A DNA stretch of 64,000 bases from UBA1351 sp964563505 (GTDB taxonomy: Bacteria > Bacillota > Clostridia > Lachnospirales > Vallitaleaceae). The notes beneath the pieces were generated by a model. That model worked only from the letters and a program-made list of their open reading frames with translations, was not told the origin of the DNA and searched no databases. Position numbers and translations under genes: made by a program. The first letter of the stretch is position 1; each line of letters starts with the position of its first letter. Shown one piece after another: positions 42,520 to 52,719 of the stretch. The stretch covers positions 1-64,000 of the forward strand of contig CAZLXW010000001.1 of assembly GCA_964563505.1 (NCBI GenBank), in the 5' to 3' direction.

Positions 42520-44282
42520 GATTCATTATTCATAGGAATAATAATCTGAATCCTTGTTCCTTGTCCTAACTGACTTTTTATATGGATAGATTGATTATTA
42601 CCAAATAAAAACTCTAGTCGCTCCTTTATATTGCTTAATCCAATACCTCGTGTTTGGTTCGTTTTTTCATCTGGTGCTCGTTTTTGAAAACAATGCTTAA
42701 GTATGTCTTCATTCATCCCCACACCATCATCGCTTATTTGGATTTTCATTTTTTTCTTTTCCCCGTTCATTACTTTACTTATTGAAACTTCAATTTTACA
42801 TTTTTGGTCGCTCAAACACACTCCATGAAACAATGCATTCTCTACCAGGGGCTGAATGACCATCTTGGGAATATTCATTTTCAGTAAATCTTCTTCACAG
42901 TCAATGTGAAAATCGAACATATCCGGATATCTGTATTTTTGAATATGCATATAATTTTTTATGATTTCTAATTCTACAAATAGGGAATCTTGAATCGATT
43001 CTTTGCCGAGTTTAACGGAATCACGTAAAACATTAATCAGCGAATATGTGATTTCTTCAACCGCTTTGGTTTCATTTGCATGTGCCATGTAAATAACTGC
43101 ATTTAATGTGTTATAAATAAAATGGGGATTAATCTGGTTCATCAACAAATCCAATTGTAATTTTCGTTTTATCCGTTCTTGCTGTACCGATTCTTCAATT
43201 GATTGTTCGATTCTTGACGTCATCATGTTAAATCCTTCGGCAAGGGCTTCCACTTCATCACCACTATTCACTTGTAGATTCACTTTATAATCACCTTTTG
43301 CAACTTGTTTCATTCCATGTGTCAGCTGTTTAATGGGATTAACAATCCCACTAAGTATAGGAACAGTGGCTCCTATAATAATGACGTAGCTTATTAAAAT
43401 TGTCATTAAAATAGCTATTATTACAGGCATAATCGTATTAAATAATTTTGACTTTGGTATTGTCACAATGTACTTCCAATTACTTTCTTCATTCATATGA
43501 AAAATGTAAATGTAATCATTTTCTTCTATTATTTTTGAGTTTGAACTTTGAATAAGCTGAGAAAAGATGCCTTCATCTGCTAATCGATTTCCATAATAAA
43601 GTTTATTCTCTTTGTTCAACAATAAAATATTATCAAATTCAGGTCTTCCTTGCTCCATAATATTCGTTATTGTTTCATATTCAACATCTAAAAGTAAGTA
43701 GTTTTCTTCATTGGAATAAGTAATGTTATTATATTTTACAATATATGTGATAACGTCCATTTTTTTCTCAACATTGTTTGCATAAACTTCATGGATATCT
43801 GAAAATCGCCGATTTCCTAATTCGTCTCGTTCCAAATCATTTAACAATTTAGCAACATAACGGTCAACATAATCCCGATCAAAGTTCGCATTATTTGTAA
43901 AGCTAATATGATCATCTCTCAGTAGATAAACACCGGATAAATATTCGTTTAAAACAACAAATCTTGTTAGTACTTTTTTCATGTCATAAATGTCATCATT
44001 AATCTCTTTAATATTTTTACTTTGATTCACATGGGCATATTCTGCAACGGATGTATCTGTAATTATATAATCTGCAATGTATGACAATTGATATTCCATT
44101 GCATCCATTTGAAGCGATATTTCTTCCAACCTCTTTTGACTATCTCCAATAGCCGAATCCAAAAGAATTTCACTAAAATATTGATATACAAAAAGCGCTA
44201 GAACTAACAATACTACCGTAATAATTGTTAAGTTAGCCTTGATTAATTTCGTTTTTATACTTCTACTTTTACCCTTACTCAT
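42516..44282 (-). CDS. YesM-type sensor histidine kinase
   Basis: A 588-residue membrane kinase: TM1 at about 15-33, an extracellular Cache-like sensor of about 250 residues, TM2 at about 280-305, HAMP (NPIKQLTHGMKQVAKGDYKV), the phospho-acceptor in LLMNQINPHFIYNTLNAVIY and an ATPase domain (PLVENALFHGV, ISDDGVGMNED). Two ATGs are possible; 44282, with GTGGGTGAATGCA upstream, is preferred to 44297. It overlaps the regulator gene by 8 bp. It presumably senses the substrate handled by the adjoining binding protein. Confidence 0.92.
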   Translation of the reverse strand: MSKGKSRSIKTKLIKANLTIITVVLLVLALFVYQYFSEILLDSAIGDSQKRLEEISLQMDAMEYQLSYIADYIITDTSVAEYAHVNQSKNIKEINDDIYDMKKVLTRFVVLNEYLSGVYLLRDDHISFTNNANFDRDYVDRYVAKLLNDLERDELGNRRFSDIHEVYANNVEKKMDVITYIVKYNNITYSNEENYLLLDVEYETITNIMEQGRPEFDNILLLNKENKLYYGNRLADEGIFSQLIQSSNSKIIEENDYIYIFHMNEESNWKYIVTIPKSKLFNTIMPVIIAILMTILISYVIIIGATVPILSGIVNPIKQLTHGMKQVAKGDYKVNLQVNSGDEVEALAEGFNMMTSRIEQSIEESVQQERIKRKLQLDLLMNQINPHFIYNTLNAVIYMAHANETKAVEEITYSLINVLRDSVKLGKESIQDSLFVELEIIKNYMHIQKYRYPDMFDFHIDCEEDLLKMNIPKMVIQPLVENALFHGVCLSDQKCKIEVSISKVMNGEKKKMKIQISDDGVGMNEDILKHCFQKRAPDEKTNQTRGIGLSNIKERLEFLFGNNQSIHIKSQLGQGTRIQIIIPMNNES

Positions 44283-45822
44283 TGCATTCACCCACATATC
44301 TTTGGGGTTTCATCCCAGTTACTTTTTTAAACACTGTCCCGAAGTAACTTCCCGAACTGTATCCAACCATCTCAGCGATTTCATAAAGTTTATATTTATC
44401 CTCAGCCAGTAAAGCCTTAGCTTTCTCAATGCGCAACTCGGTTAAATATTCACTAAAACCCTTGCCAACTTCATTTTTAAAAATATGGCGCAAATATTCA
44501 CCACTAATATTGGTCTGTTCAGCAACATCGTCAATTTTGATATCATACATATAATTTTCCATAAGATATCTAATCACACTTTGTACTTTTGATGAATACT
44601 GATTCAAATTCTCTTGTTCGACTGCAACCATCATTTTTTCGATAACTAGCTCTAGTTTTTCGTGCATCTCAAATACAGAATAGGTCTCTTCGACAAAGTT
44701 TAAATCTCGATTATGTATATAATTCCTCTGATACGCTTGACAAAAATTACGTAACACGTTTTGAAAATGATCCATAAAATAGTAAAAACCATTGCTATCA
44801 AAGTTCTTCTCACATGCCGCAAAAAATAAATTCATTTCCTTTAATACTAATTGTGTATTCATGTTTCTTAATGCAGTTTCTATCGTACGAAGAATTTCAT
44901 CGATTTTATCCTTACTTATTTTATGCATAGGATTTATTTCTCTACGATATAAAATCTTACTTTGATCAAAGAAAATCAAATATTTTTCAAGAGCTTTCAA
45001 ATCATGATAGACATTGGGTAAATCTTCTATATTAAGCACCGTAAATGATGGGATGATGGATACACTTTTCGAAAACTGTTTTTTTATATGGCGTTGCAAT
45101 TCATATGCGTTTATATGAATCTTTTCTAGTATTTCTCTCTGACTAATAATCGGACTAAATGGTGCGACCACCAAACATTCATCATTATTGATTAAAATCG
45201 GAACCATTCCTTTATAGTTTAGTTCAATATAATTAATCAACTCTTCTTCAAATAGGCTTTCACCTTGCTTTTTTTCAGTCGGAAAAATCTCCCGATCACG
45301 AACGACTAAAAAAGAAATGATGTTTTTATTTGTAATGGATAACATTTTACTTATATAATCCAGTTCATCGTGTTTTATACTTTTGGGAAAAGAGAGGTAC
45401 TTCAATAATAATTGGGATAGAATAACTTTATTATCCCTTTTTTTGCTTAAAATACGACTTCGGATTTGTTTGAGCTCACCTTCAAAATTTTCTTGATTCA
45501 TTTCATGTTTTAACAAATAACTTGATACGCCTATTTTCAAGGCTTCTTTTGCATAGTCAAAGTCTCCGTATGATGTTAATATGATAATCTCAACATTCGG
45601 ATTGATTTTTATTGCCTTTTTACTAAATTCAAATCCATCCATTCCCGGCATTCGTATATCAACAAAAATTACATCAATCAATGATTGATGTAATTTCTCT
45701 ATTCCTTGGATAGCTCGTGTCTCAACAGATGCAATTTGAAAACCATTGGCTTCCCAGTCAACGATGTTTTCCATATGTTTTAAAACCATAATTTCGTCAT
45801 CGACCAACATTACATTCAGCAT
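44275..45822 (-). CDS. YesN-type response regulator (receiver + AraC HTH)
   Basis: A 515-residue regulator, longer than the one at 22990-24060. The receiver (1-120) has MLVDDEIMVLKHM, Asp55 in IFVDIRMPGMDGFEF and Lys in YLLKHEMNQENF. A central region of about 280 residues of unknown fold leads to the AraC helix-turn-helix (about 410-510): VAEQTNISGEYLRHIFKNEV and EIAEMVGYSSGSYFGTVFKK. GGAGGGAAT precedes ATG 45822. The direct repeats at 42493-42519 are its likely target. Confidence 0.93.
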   Translation of the reverse strand: MLNVMLVDDEIMVLKHMENIVDWEANGFQIASVETRAIQGIEKLHQSLIDVIFVDIRMPGMDGFEFSKKAIKINPNVEIIILTSYGDFDYAKEALKIGVSSYLLKHEMNQENFEGELKQIRSRILSKKRDNKVILSQLLLKYLSFPKSIKHDELDYISKMLSITNKNIISFLVVRDREIFPTEKKQGESLFEEELINYIELNYKGMVPILINNDECLVVAPFSPIISQREILEKIHINAYELQRHIKKQFSKSVSIIPSFTVLNIEDLPNVYHDLKALEKYLIFFDQSKILYRREINPMHKISKDKIDEILRTIETALRNMNTQLVLKEMNLFFAACEKNFDSNGFYYFMDHFQNVLRNFCQAYQRNYIHNRDLNFVEETYSVFEMHEKLELVIEKMMVAVEQENLNQYSSKVQSVIRYLMENYMYDIKIDDVAEQTNISGEYLRHIFKNEVGKGFSEYLTELRIEKAKALLAEDKYKLYEIAEMVGYSSGSYFGTVFKKVTGMKPQRYVGECNE

Positions 45823-45853
45823 ATTCCCTCCAATATTTATGGTGTCATCACTA

Positions 45854-48445
45854 TTATTTCATATACTCAATGATACTATAAAGCATTTGTTTTGCAACCG
45901 GTCTATTCTCCAAATCTCCTTGTAGATTCATTCCACAAATTAAGAGCTTTCCGTCACCATAAGCATGTCTTCTTTCATATAATAGACTCAATTTTCTATT
46001 TGTGTTCCAATCATCAATAACATATATGATAGGGTCTACTTCTCTATCTTCAGCTTTTAACTTCTGAATATTAGCATCATGGATGAGATCAAACCACTGC
46101 CAATTTGTGTGGTCATCCGTCACAAAATGTGATAGGGCCGGATGTGTCGGGTCACAAGAGATGCCTAGAGTATGGGGTGCTTGTCCCTCTGTCCACTGGG
46201 TATTCCAAAAAATCGTTGTAAAACCTGCTGGTATCTTGTCCGCTTCTTCCTCTGCTTCTTGGGGAAATAAAATAACGCTCTTGCCTTCCTTAAGATATTG
46301 AACGGCGGCCTCTTCATGATCTACAAACTTAACATGATTAGGAAGGGGTGTTTCACTCTCCGGATATACCCAGATACTCCATGAATTTTCATAAGAAGTC
46401 CCTTCAATAGCAATGCTTATAATAAATTCACCAGCTTTTTGAATTGGGTCGAGATCAAAGGAAATATGGCCCAGGTAATTTTCATTGGTGATTGCTATCG
46501 TCCTTGGATCAAAGCTTCCTGCGCTTATGACGTCACCACTTTTATCTCTGACTGACCAGGTCACGCAGGCCTCTTCCATACTCTTGGCTCCGAAGTGACT
46601 GATTTGGACCTTTCCAACAAAGCTTTCACTTGCCTGCCAGACAACTTTTTCCATACGCAGGAGTGGAACAGTTTCGCAACAAAATTCATGAAAGTGTTTT
46701 TGATCGAGATAGCCTTTTTCTTCCCAAAATGCATCTAGCATTCCAACGAGGGCTGTTCCTTGTCCTGGAAAATCAGTTAATCCCAGTAGTTGAAATCCTC
46801 CAAATCCCGGCGTTCTTAAGGCCGCTTCAATTTCTTCTTTATAAAGTAAGGTTTGCCATTTACCAGAAGCTAACATGAAGGCTTGCCCTTGATTCTCTAA
46901 GCCTGCTTTTTTAAGGGTTTCTGCTGCTAATTCAAAATTCAAGGGTTTCAGAACGCCTGTATATTTTTCCGTTTCTTTGAAATTTGGATATGCGCACCAC
47001 TGCCCTATTTCATGGGATATCACCGGAACAGGACTATCTTCAATCAGGGTCTGAAAATCAAAATCTGTCTTAAGAGGACTTTTGTTGAGTCGACCTTCCA
47101 ATTCATCCCCCCAATCTTGACAGCGTAAGACGCGTCCTCTATTTTTTAGACACTGATACTCGTTGGATTCAATCTCCGGCCACCCGGCACAACCGGTATA
47201 AAGGCGACGTCTATCTTTTTGCTTCCATTGACTAACAATCGTATTTAAAAATGTCTCGTAATCGTCTCCACTAGGTTCATTACCCACCGCTAGCATGCAA
47301 AAGGAGGGATGGTTCCCGTATGCTTTCATTATTCGATCGGCTTCGTCATAGACAAATTTGTCAAGCAAAGCATCTTCACCAAGCTCTGTCCACACCGGTG
47401 TCTCGATTTGCAAGTAGATTCCCACTTCATCCGCAACTTGAAAGGCAATCTCCGGTGGACACCAGGAGTGAAAACGTAGATGGTTAAGTCCATAGGATTT
47501 TGCTTTGGAAAAGATTTTATCCCATGCCGCATAATCCATTGGAGGATGTCCTGTTAGAGGAAATACACAGCATTCTAGTGTTCCTCTTAAAAAGGTTTTT
47601 TGCCCATTAACTGCAAACTGACTTCCTTGAGTCGTTATTTGGCGCATACCAAAAGAAATTTCTTTTTCATGAATATCTTTTTCAGATTTAATCATAACCG
47701 ATAAATTTTGAAGTTTAGGTAAAAATTCATCCCATGGCTCTGTAAAGGCATTCATGGAATAAACATCTTCTCGTCTTGTCTCATCCTCCTTTATATAAAT
47801 ATCTTGTATTAGCTCTTGATTGAAGAAAAGTTGTCCTTGACGTGGTCGCTTGGATATATTTTTTATGGTCGTTTCTACACGAATAAGATTGGCTGCAAGA
47901 TCCGGATAGATTTGTACATCTTCAATAAATACTGGATCTGTAATCTGAAGTCCTAAGTTTCCAATAACACCATTCCAGTTGGTTTGTGTTTCTTTTGTTA
48001 TTGAATGGGCATCTTTACCCACATTGTATTTGATGCGGTTATCAATACGCATGGTGATTTGATGGTGTCCCGGTGTCAACACATCACTCAGATCATATTC
48101 ATGAGCGACACACAAACTATCTCGACTTCCAATTTTAATATCATCCACCCAAATGGTCGACTCCCAATGACACCGTTCTAGAATAAAGACTAGGTGCTTG
48201 TTCTTGGCTTCTATCAGAACATCAATATTTTTTTGATACCATGCACAGCCAGTATATTCAACAATTCGGCTTAATCGATGAGGATCTTTTCCCTCGACTA
48301 AATCACCAATTCCATTTTCATCAAGAGATCCTGGTAGCACAACCCTATCTTTTAAGCATTCTTTAAACCATTCTTGCTCTTCACCTTTTGCATCTGGATC
48401 TAGACGAAAACCCCATTCACCTTCTAATGTTATAAACTCTTGCAT
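45854..48445 (-). CDS. GH2-family glycoside hydrolase
   Basis: An 863-residue cytoplasmic retaining enzyme. The N-terminal jelly-roll (about 1-165; LEGEWGFRLDPDAKG, WYQKNIDV, RCHWESTIWVDD), an immunoglobulin-like domain (about 170-270) and the catalytic barrel (about 275-560) are in the usual GH2 order. Acid/base Glu is in LAVGNEPSGDDYE and nucleophile Glu in VISHEIGQWCAYP. Beta-galactosidase, glucuronidase or another beta-glycosidase specificity cannot be decided. The C-terminal 200 residues form extra beta domains. It starts 3 bp after the DUF5107/TPR gene stop and precedes the YesN gene by 31 bp. Confidence 0.88.
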   Translation of the reverse strand: MQEFITLEGEWGFRLDPDAKGEEQEWFKECLKDRVVLPGSLDENGIGDLVEGKDPHRLSRIVEYTGCAWYQKNIDVLIEAKNKHLVFILERCHWESTIWVDDIKIGSRDSLCVAHEYDLSDVLTPGHHQITMRIDNRIKYNVGKDAHSITKETQTNWNGVIGNLGLQITDPVFIEDVQIYPDLAANLIRVETTIKNISKRPRQGQLFFNQELIQDIYIKEDETRREDVYSMNAFTEPWDEFLPKLQNLSVMIKSEKDIHEKEISFGMRQITTQGSQFAVNGQKTFLRGTLECCVFPLTGHPPMDYAAWDKIFSKAKSYGLNHLRFHSWCPPEIAFQVADEVGIYLQIETPVWTELGEDALLDKFVYDEADRIMKAYGNHPSFCMLAVGNEPSGDDYETFLNTIVSQWKQKDRRRLYTGCAGWPEIESNEYQCLKNRGRVLRCQDWGDELEGRLNKSPLKTDFDFQTLIEDSPVPVISHEIGQWCAYPNFKETEKYTGVLKPLNFELAAETLKKAGLENQGQAFMLASGKWQTLLYKEEIEAALRTPGFGGFQLLGLTDFPGQGTALVGMLDAFWEEKGYLDQKHFHEFCCETVPLLRMEKVVWQASESFVGKVQISHFGAKSMEEACVTWSVRDKSGDVISAGSFDPRTIAITNENYLGHISFDLDPIQKAGEFIISIAIEGTSYENSWSIWVYPESETPLPNHVKFVDHEEAAVQYLKEGKSVILFPQEAEEEADKIPAGFTTIFWNTQWTEGQAPHTLGISCDPTHPALSHFVTDDHTNWQWFDLIHDANIQKLKAEDREVDPIIYVIDDWNTNRKLSLLYERRHAYGDGKLLICGMNLQGDLENRPVAKQMLYSIIEYMK

Positions 48446-48448
48446 ATC

Positions 48449-51400
48449 TTATAGACTCCTTTCCATGTCAAATACGTTTCGGTATAAGTGCCCATATATA
48501 TGGGATGGTTCTAACACTAGTACTTGGTCAAAATATGTCCTTGCTTTCTGATAATCCCCAAGGCCTAAGTGACCCAAGGCAATTAAATAATAACAGTGGG
48601 CTTTATTTTTCATATCATAGTCTGTATCAAAAATCAAAAAATCCGGCAAAGACACTGCAAAATAATCAATCTTAAAGGGTTCAAATAGATGCTTTTCTCC
48701 ATAATCAATCAATCGATAAAATCTGGACTTTGCTTGTGCTTCTTCTCCCAATGCCATATATGCTAATCCTTGGTACATAATCATGTCTGCAGGTTGGTCA
48801 TTATAGAACATCATCCCGGCAGGTGCATTGGTTCCCATCGTTGCTTTAACAAAACATTCTTTGGCATCGTCCTCTCTGCCCAATCTTTCGTAACAAATTC
48901 CAAGCAAGTAAAACAGATCGTTGTCCTTTTCCCCCTCCAGCTTTCCTTCACCTAGATTACGGGGATAGGTGAACGCCTTCGTAAGAGCGTCTTGGGCAAC
49001 CATATATTTTTCCGCGTCTATAGCTTGTGTCGCCATTCCTAAAAGTGCAATTTTATACTGACGTGTGACTTTTCCTTCGCCGCCTTCCCATGGATGAAAT
49101 TTACGATGCATCATAGCAGAATAGGCTGTTTCATGGGCACCTGTCATATTAAGTAATGTGATATATTCCACATATAAATCATCTCTACATTCAACCACTT
49201 CCATGTATTGCTCATAACGATGCAATCGCTCTGCAAATGATATGTCAAGCTTTTTATATAGCTGATCTAGTTCTAAAAAGATACGTGGGTCCTTTTCATT
49301 TAGGAAGAATGCTTTTTCCATGGCATCTTGTGCCTTATTCTTATCTCCGGCTTTATTATAGTATGCCAAACTTAAGTTTCGATGAACAATCGGAAAATCC
49401 ATCCGTACCTTTACACACATTTCCCATAGTTCAATCGCTTTTTTCCATTGTAGCTTATCATAATAAAGATTCCCTAAGTAATAGGCTGCCATTGGCGCAT
49501 GATGCTTTTGGATGGCATAGTTTAATACCGGAATATCTTCAAGGTAGTTTGGAAAACAATAATCAGGAGCTATATTCTCCGCGTCATTGATTAGTTGTCC
49601 AACGTCTTCTGTCTTTCCTGCAAGATAATGATAATATGCAAGATAATAATAAATCAGTGGCGACTCTTGTTGGCATGATTCAAGGACGTCGATTGCCTCT
49701 TCGTAGGCTCCGAATTCTGCATAATCTCTAGCCACAAGCAAGTGATTTCCATTTAATGCAAGTTTCTTTTCAAAACGTAAGACTCCATCAAAGGAATCGA
49801 TTTCTAAACTTTCATGAATCCATTGTACCTGTTCCCCTATTTGATGTAAACGTCTAAGAATATATGCCTTTAAAGCTCTTGCTTTAATATTGTGTCCATT
49901 CTTGACCAATGCTTTTTCAATCATGATCAAGGCATGATCAAATCGTTCTTTTTGACAATCAATGGCTGCTAAATAGTAGTAGGCCATCTCTTGTTGTTCA
50001 TTAGTCCATGTCGCTTTAAAAAAGGCATCGTAGGCTTCATCGACTTCACCTAGATGTAATTGTACAAGGCCCAAATGATAGTAGGCCTCACTATCATAAG
50101 GATTTGGATTAAGTTTCGTCAAGCGTTCAATAGCTTTTTCAAAATGTTGCTTTGCTTCCTTAAAGGCACCTCTTCGTAATAACAGCATTCCATAGGCATT
50201 GTTGATGCGTATATCTCCACCATCCCGTTTTAAGCCTTCAAGATAATAGGGGTCCGGTTGATAGGTTGCATGCCGGTATTGTTCAATATGTAACCCTGCT
50301 AGAAGAAGTTCTTCAATGCTTTGAATATCCTCCGGTTCACCGACTGCCTTTGCCGGATTCGGCATAGGCTCAATATCTGATACTTCAGGCTTATAGTCGA
50401 TTAAGAGCTGGTCCTCTTCGTATACAGAAAGCTTTAATCCTACCTCTGACTTACAAGCATAATCAAGCTCTTTTTTATAGGTTTTTACCGGAGATACTTG
50501 GACCTCCTCTTCAAAAATGATTTTATCCTGATGTTCTACTAAGACCTTAACCTTTTTGGGACTTGTTGTATACAGAGCAATACGAATGATATCTGCATCT
50601 TTCTCCATATTAACGATGGCATCTACACTAGCATTTTTGACCTGTCCGACTGACTTGTACGGCATGAAGTATTGTTTAAACGTCTTTTCTTCAAAGGGCT
50701 TTAACCAGGTAAAATCCGGCTGATTATCTGTGTATACCCCTGTCATAAGCTCAATATAGGGGCCATCTTCATCGGTAAGATTGTCATCCCAGGCTTGACC
50801 AAAATCACCACATCCCCACGTCCATTGCTTTTTGCCGGGAGAGATATGATGGTCGGCAACATGTAACAAGCCGGCCTCTTTTTTATAGTCGTAACCTCCA
50901 ACAAAATCATACTTTGATTTTTCTGCCATATAGGATGTCGGAACCGGTATATTTTTGTACCTAGAAATATCGATACCCGCACTATAATCCATCTTGTAAT
51001 ATTCACCGGTAGCAATGGGAAATCTAGATACATCTCTTTTTCCATGATCCATAACGGCATGAACATCCGGTGGAAAGATGGATTGTGTATAGTCATTGGC
51101 CGCAACCGCCGGATTTGCCCACCATAAAAATGTCTGGGGCATGGATGTCCGATTATAGAGCTGCCCTCTAATCTCAATATAGGCTTTATCAGGATATAAT
51201 GTAAAGCTTGCTATGGATTGCGTTCCATACATTCTGTCGATATCATGTATAAGAACGGATTTACTTCCATCGGAATTGTTTTTTAATTGATAATTCACAG
51301 GCAAAAAGGTTGACGGACGGTGGTGTTGAGGCCAGTTAAATTCGATTCCTCCCGAAATCCAAGGACCTGTCAATCCGACAAGTGCTGGTTTAATGACTTG

Positions 51401-51703
51401 ATTATAATAGACAAAATCATAATCATTGGTTTTATCGTAAGCGCGATGAATTCGTCCTCCAAGTTCCGGTAAGACCATAATTTTCAAATATTCATTTTCT
51501 AAAAATATAGCCTTATATATTTTATCTATTTTTTCATCACCAATGGTTTCAATGACCGGATAAGGATATACCTTTCCTGAACTGCCTTGATATACTCTTT
51601 TTTCTAAAAAAATCGGGGTTTTCTCTGCTTGACCGATTTCATATGTCGGTATAGATATTTCTTCTTCCCATATTTTTACATTATTGCTTAATGTTTCTTG
51701 CAT
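48449..51703 (-). CDS. DUF5107 plus tetratricopeptide-repeat protein
   Basis: A 1084-residue cytoplasmic protein. Residues about 1-330 form a DUF5107 domain, related to galactose-mutarotase-like beta-sandwiches that handle sugars (PEIGGRIHRAY-type segment seen as LPELGGRIHRAYDKTNDYD; WISGGIEFNWPQHHRPSTFL). A short beta region follows, then about 600 residues of TPR helices (NAYGMLLLRRGAFKEAKQHF; SEAYYHLGLVQLHLGEVDEA). The start is ATG 51703 with AGGAGGTTGCC; the longer frame uses a GTG. Proteins of this type are common beside glycosidases in Firmicutes; the exact activity is unknown. It leads the GH2-YesNM-ABC operon. Confidence 0.8.
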   Translation of the reverse strand: MQETLSNNVKIWEEEISIPTYEIGQAEKTPIFLEKRVYQGSSGKVYPYPVIETIGDEKIDKIYKAIFLENEYLKIMVLPELGGRIHRAYDKTNDYDFVYYNQVIKPALVGLTGPWISGGIEFNWPQHHRPSTFLPVNYQLKNNSDGSKSVLIHDIDRMYGTQSIASFTLYPDKAYIEIRGQLYNRTSMPQTFLWWANPAVAANDYTQSIFPPDVHAVMDHGKRDVSRFPIATGEYYKMDYSAGIDISRYKNIPVPTSYMAEKSKYDFVGGYDYKKEAGLLHVADHHISPGKKQWTWGCGDFGQAWDDNLTDEDGPYIELMTGVYTDNQPDFTWLKPFEEKTFKQYFMPYKSVGQVKNASVDAIVNMEKDADIIRIALYTTSPKKVKVLVEHQDKIIFEEEVQVSPVKTYKKELDYACKSEVGLKLSVYEEDQLLIDYKPEVSDIEPMPNPAKAVGEPEDIQSIEELLLAGLHIEQYRHATYQPDPYYLEGLKRDGGDIRINNAYGMLLLRRGAFKEAKQHFEKAIERLTKLNPNPYDSEAYYHLGLVQLHLGEVDEAYDAFFKATWTNEQQEMAYYYLAAIDCQKERFDHALIMIEKALVKNGHNIKARALKAYILRRLHQIGEQVQWIHESLEIDSFDGVLRFEKKLALNGNHLLVARDYAEFGAYEEAIDVLESCQQESPLIYYYLAYYHYLAGKTEDVGQLINDAENIAPDYCFPNYLEDIPVLNYAIQKHHAPMAAYYLGNLYYDKLQWKKAIELWEMCVKVRMDFPIVHRNLSLAYYNKAGDKNKAQDAMEKAFFLNEKDPRIFLELDQLYKKLDISFAERLHRYEQYMEVVECRDDLYVEYITLLNMTGAHETAYSAMMHRKFHPWEGGEGKVTRQYKIALLGMATQAIDAEKYMVAQDALTKAFTYPRNLGEGKLEGEKDNDLFYLLGICYERLGREDDAKECFVKATMGTNAPAGMMFYNDQPADMIMYQGLAYMALGEEAQAKSRFYRLIDYGEKHLFEPFKIDYFAVSLPDFLIFDTDYDMKNKAHCYYLIALGHLGLGDYQKARTYFDQVLVLEPSHIYGHLYRNVFDMERSL

Positions 51704-51870
51704 GGCAACCTCCTGAATTTTCACTTAATGTTTTGCTATATTAATATTCTATCCCTATTTATAGAAAAAATCATTACTTGAATTTGCGTATTGATTTCAA
51801 AAAATTGCTGTTGAAGAAAAGACTTTTTCTTGTTACTATTAATCTATATTATATGAACTGAGGTATATTA
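51704..51870. other. Divergent intergenic region between DUF5107/TPR and AraC genes
   Basis: The only divergent promoter region in the window, 167 bp and very AT-rich. Plus-strand -10 candidates (TATATT, TATTAT) lie ahead of the AraC gene; on the minus strand TAGAAT is a possible -10 for the DUF5107 gene. No strong -35 hexamers or clear palindrome are seen on either side, so activation by the AraC protein is plausible. Confidence 0.4.
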
Positions 51871-52719
51871 ATGAAATCCCATGAAAAGCTCGTATCCAAC
51901 AAATCGGATTATTTTATCTATTCTCCAAGCATCACTGCAACCCAAACATTTTTTTATCCAATCTGTACCGGGCATTTTATCTATGAGCCCGGATATAATT
52001 TGTATCGGACTTCTTATGACAGTTTTCTGCTCATGTACATTCATTCGGGAGAACTTATCGTTAATTATTCAGCAGAAAGTAATGTTGCTGTCGCCGGTCA
52101 CTTTATTTTACTCGATTGCTATCAGCCCCATAGCTACTCTACTAAGATTGGTTGTGAATGTACTTGGATTCATTTTGATGGACCCATGGCCAGAAAATAC
52201 TACGAATTAATCTCTGAAAACTGTTCACCTATTTTTTTCCTCTTGGAACCTTACAAAATCATAAATCAAATGGATAAAATATATAGCGCTTTTTATGATA
52301 AAGAAAAAATCAGAGAACCATTGGTTTCCAAATGGCTCTCTGACATATTAACATCGATATTACTTAAACACTCTCACGTCGTATCTGTCACTCAACGTTC
52401 ACTGATTGAAGACACCATTGCTTATATTCACGAACACTTCGACACAGCCTTAACAATTGACCATCTTGCAGAAAAGGCTATGCTCAGTCCTTATCATTTC
52501 ATACGTGTTTTCAAGAAAGAAACCGGCTATACACCTCATGAATATATTATTAATATTCGCATAAATACAGCAAAATATCTTTTAAAATCAACAGAACTAC
52601 CCGTGAAAAATATTGCTTTTAACATTGGCTTTACAAGTGAAAGTTCCTTTTGCACTCGATTTAAAATGAAAGTAGCTTTGACACCTTTAGAATATAGAAA
52701 ACAAGAATGTCCTAAATAA
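51871..52719 (+). CDS. AraC-family regulator with cupin sensor domain
   Basis: The only plus-strand gene. A 282-residue protein: N-terminal cupin-type sugar-binding barrel (about 25-160; SGELIVNYSAESNVAVAGHF, LLDCYQPHSY) and C-terminal AraC double helix-turn-helix (about 180-280; DHLAEKAMLSPYHFIRVFKK, NIAFNIGFTSESSFCTRFK). GAGGTATATTA precedes the ATG. It is divergent from the DUF5107/GH2 operon and probably regulates it in response to an intracellular sugar. Its stop overlaps the convergent ATP-grasp gene by 8 bp with no terminator between. Confidence 0.92.
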   Translation: MKSHEKLVSNKSDYFIYSPSITATQTFFYPICTGHFIYEPGYNLYRTSYDSFLLMYIHSGELIVNYSAESNVAVAGHFILLDCYQPHSYSTKIGCECTWIHFDGPMARKYYELISENCSPIFFLLEPYKIINQMDKIYSAFYDKEKIREPLVSKWLSDILTSILLKHSHVVSVTQRSLIEDTIAYIHEHFDTALTIDHLAEKAMLSPYHFIRVFKKETGYTPHEYIINIRINTAKYLLKSTELPVKNIAFNIGFTSESSFCTRFKMKVALTPLEYRKQECPK

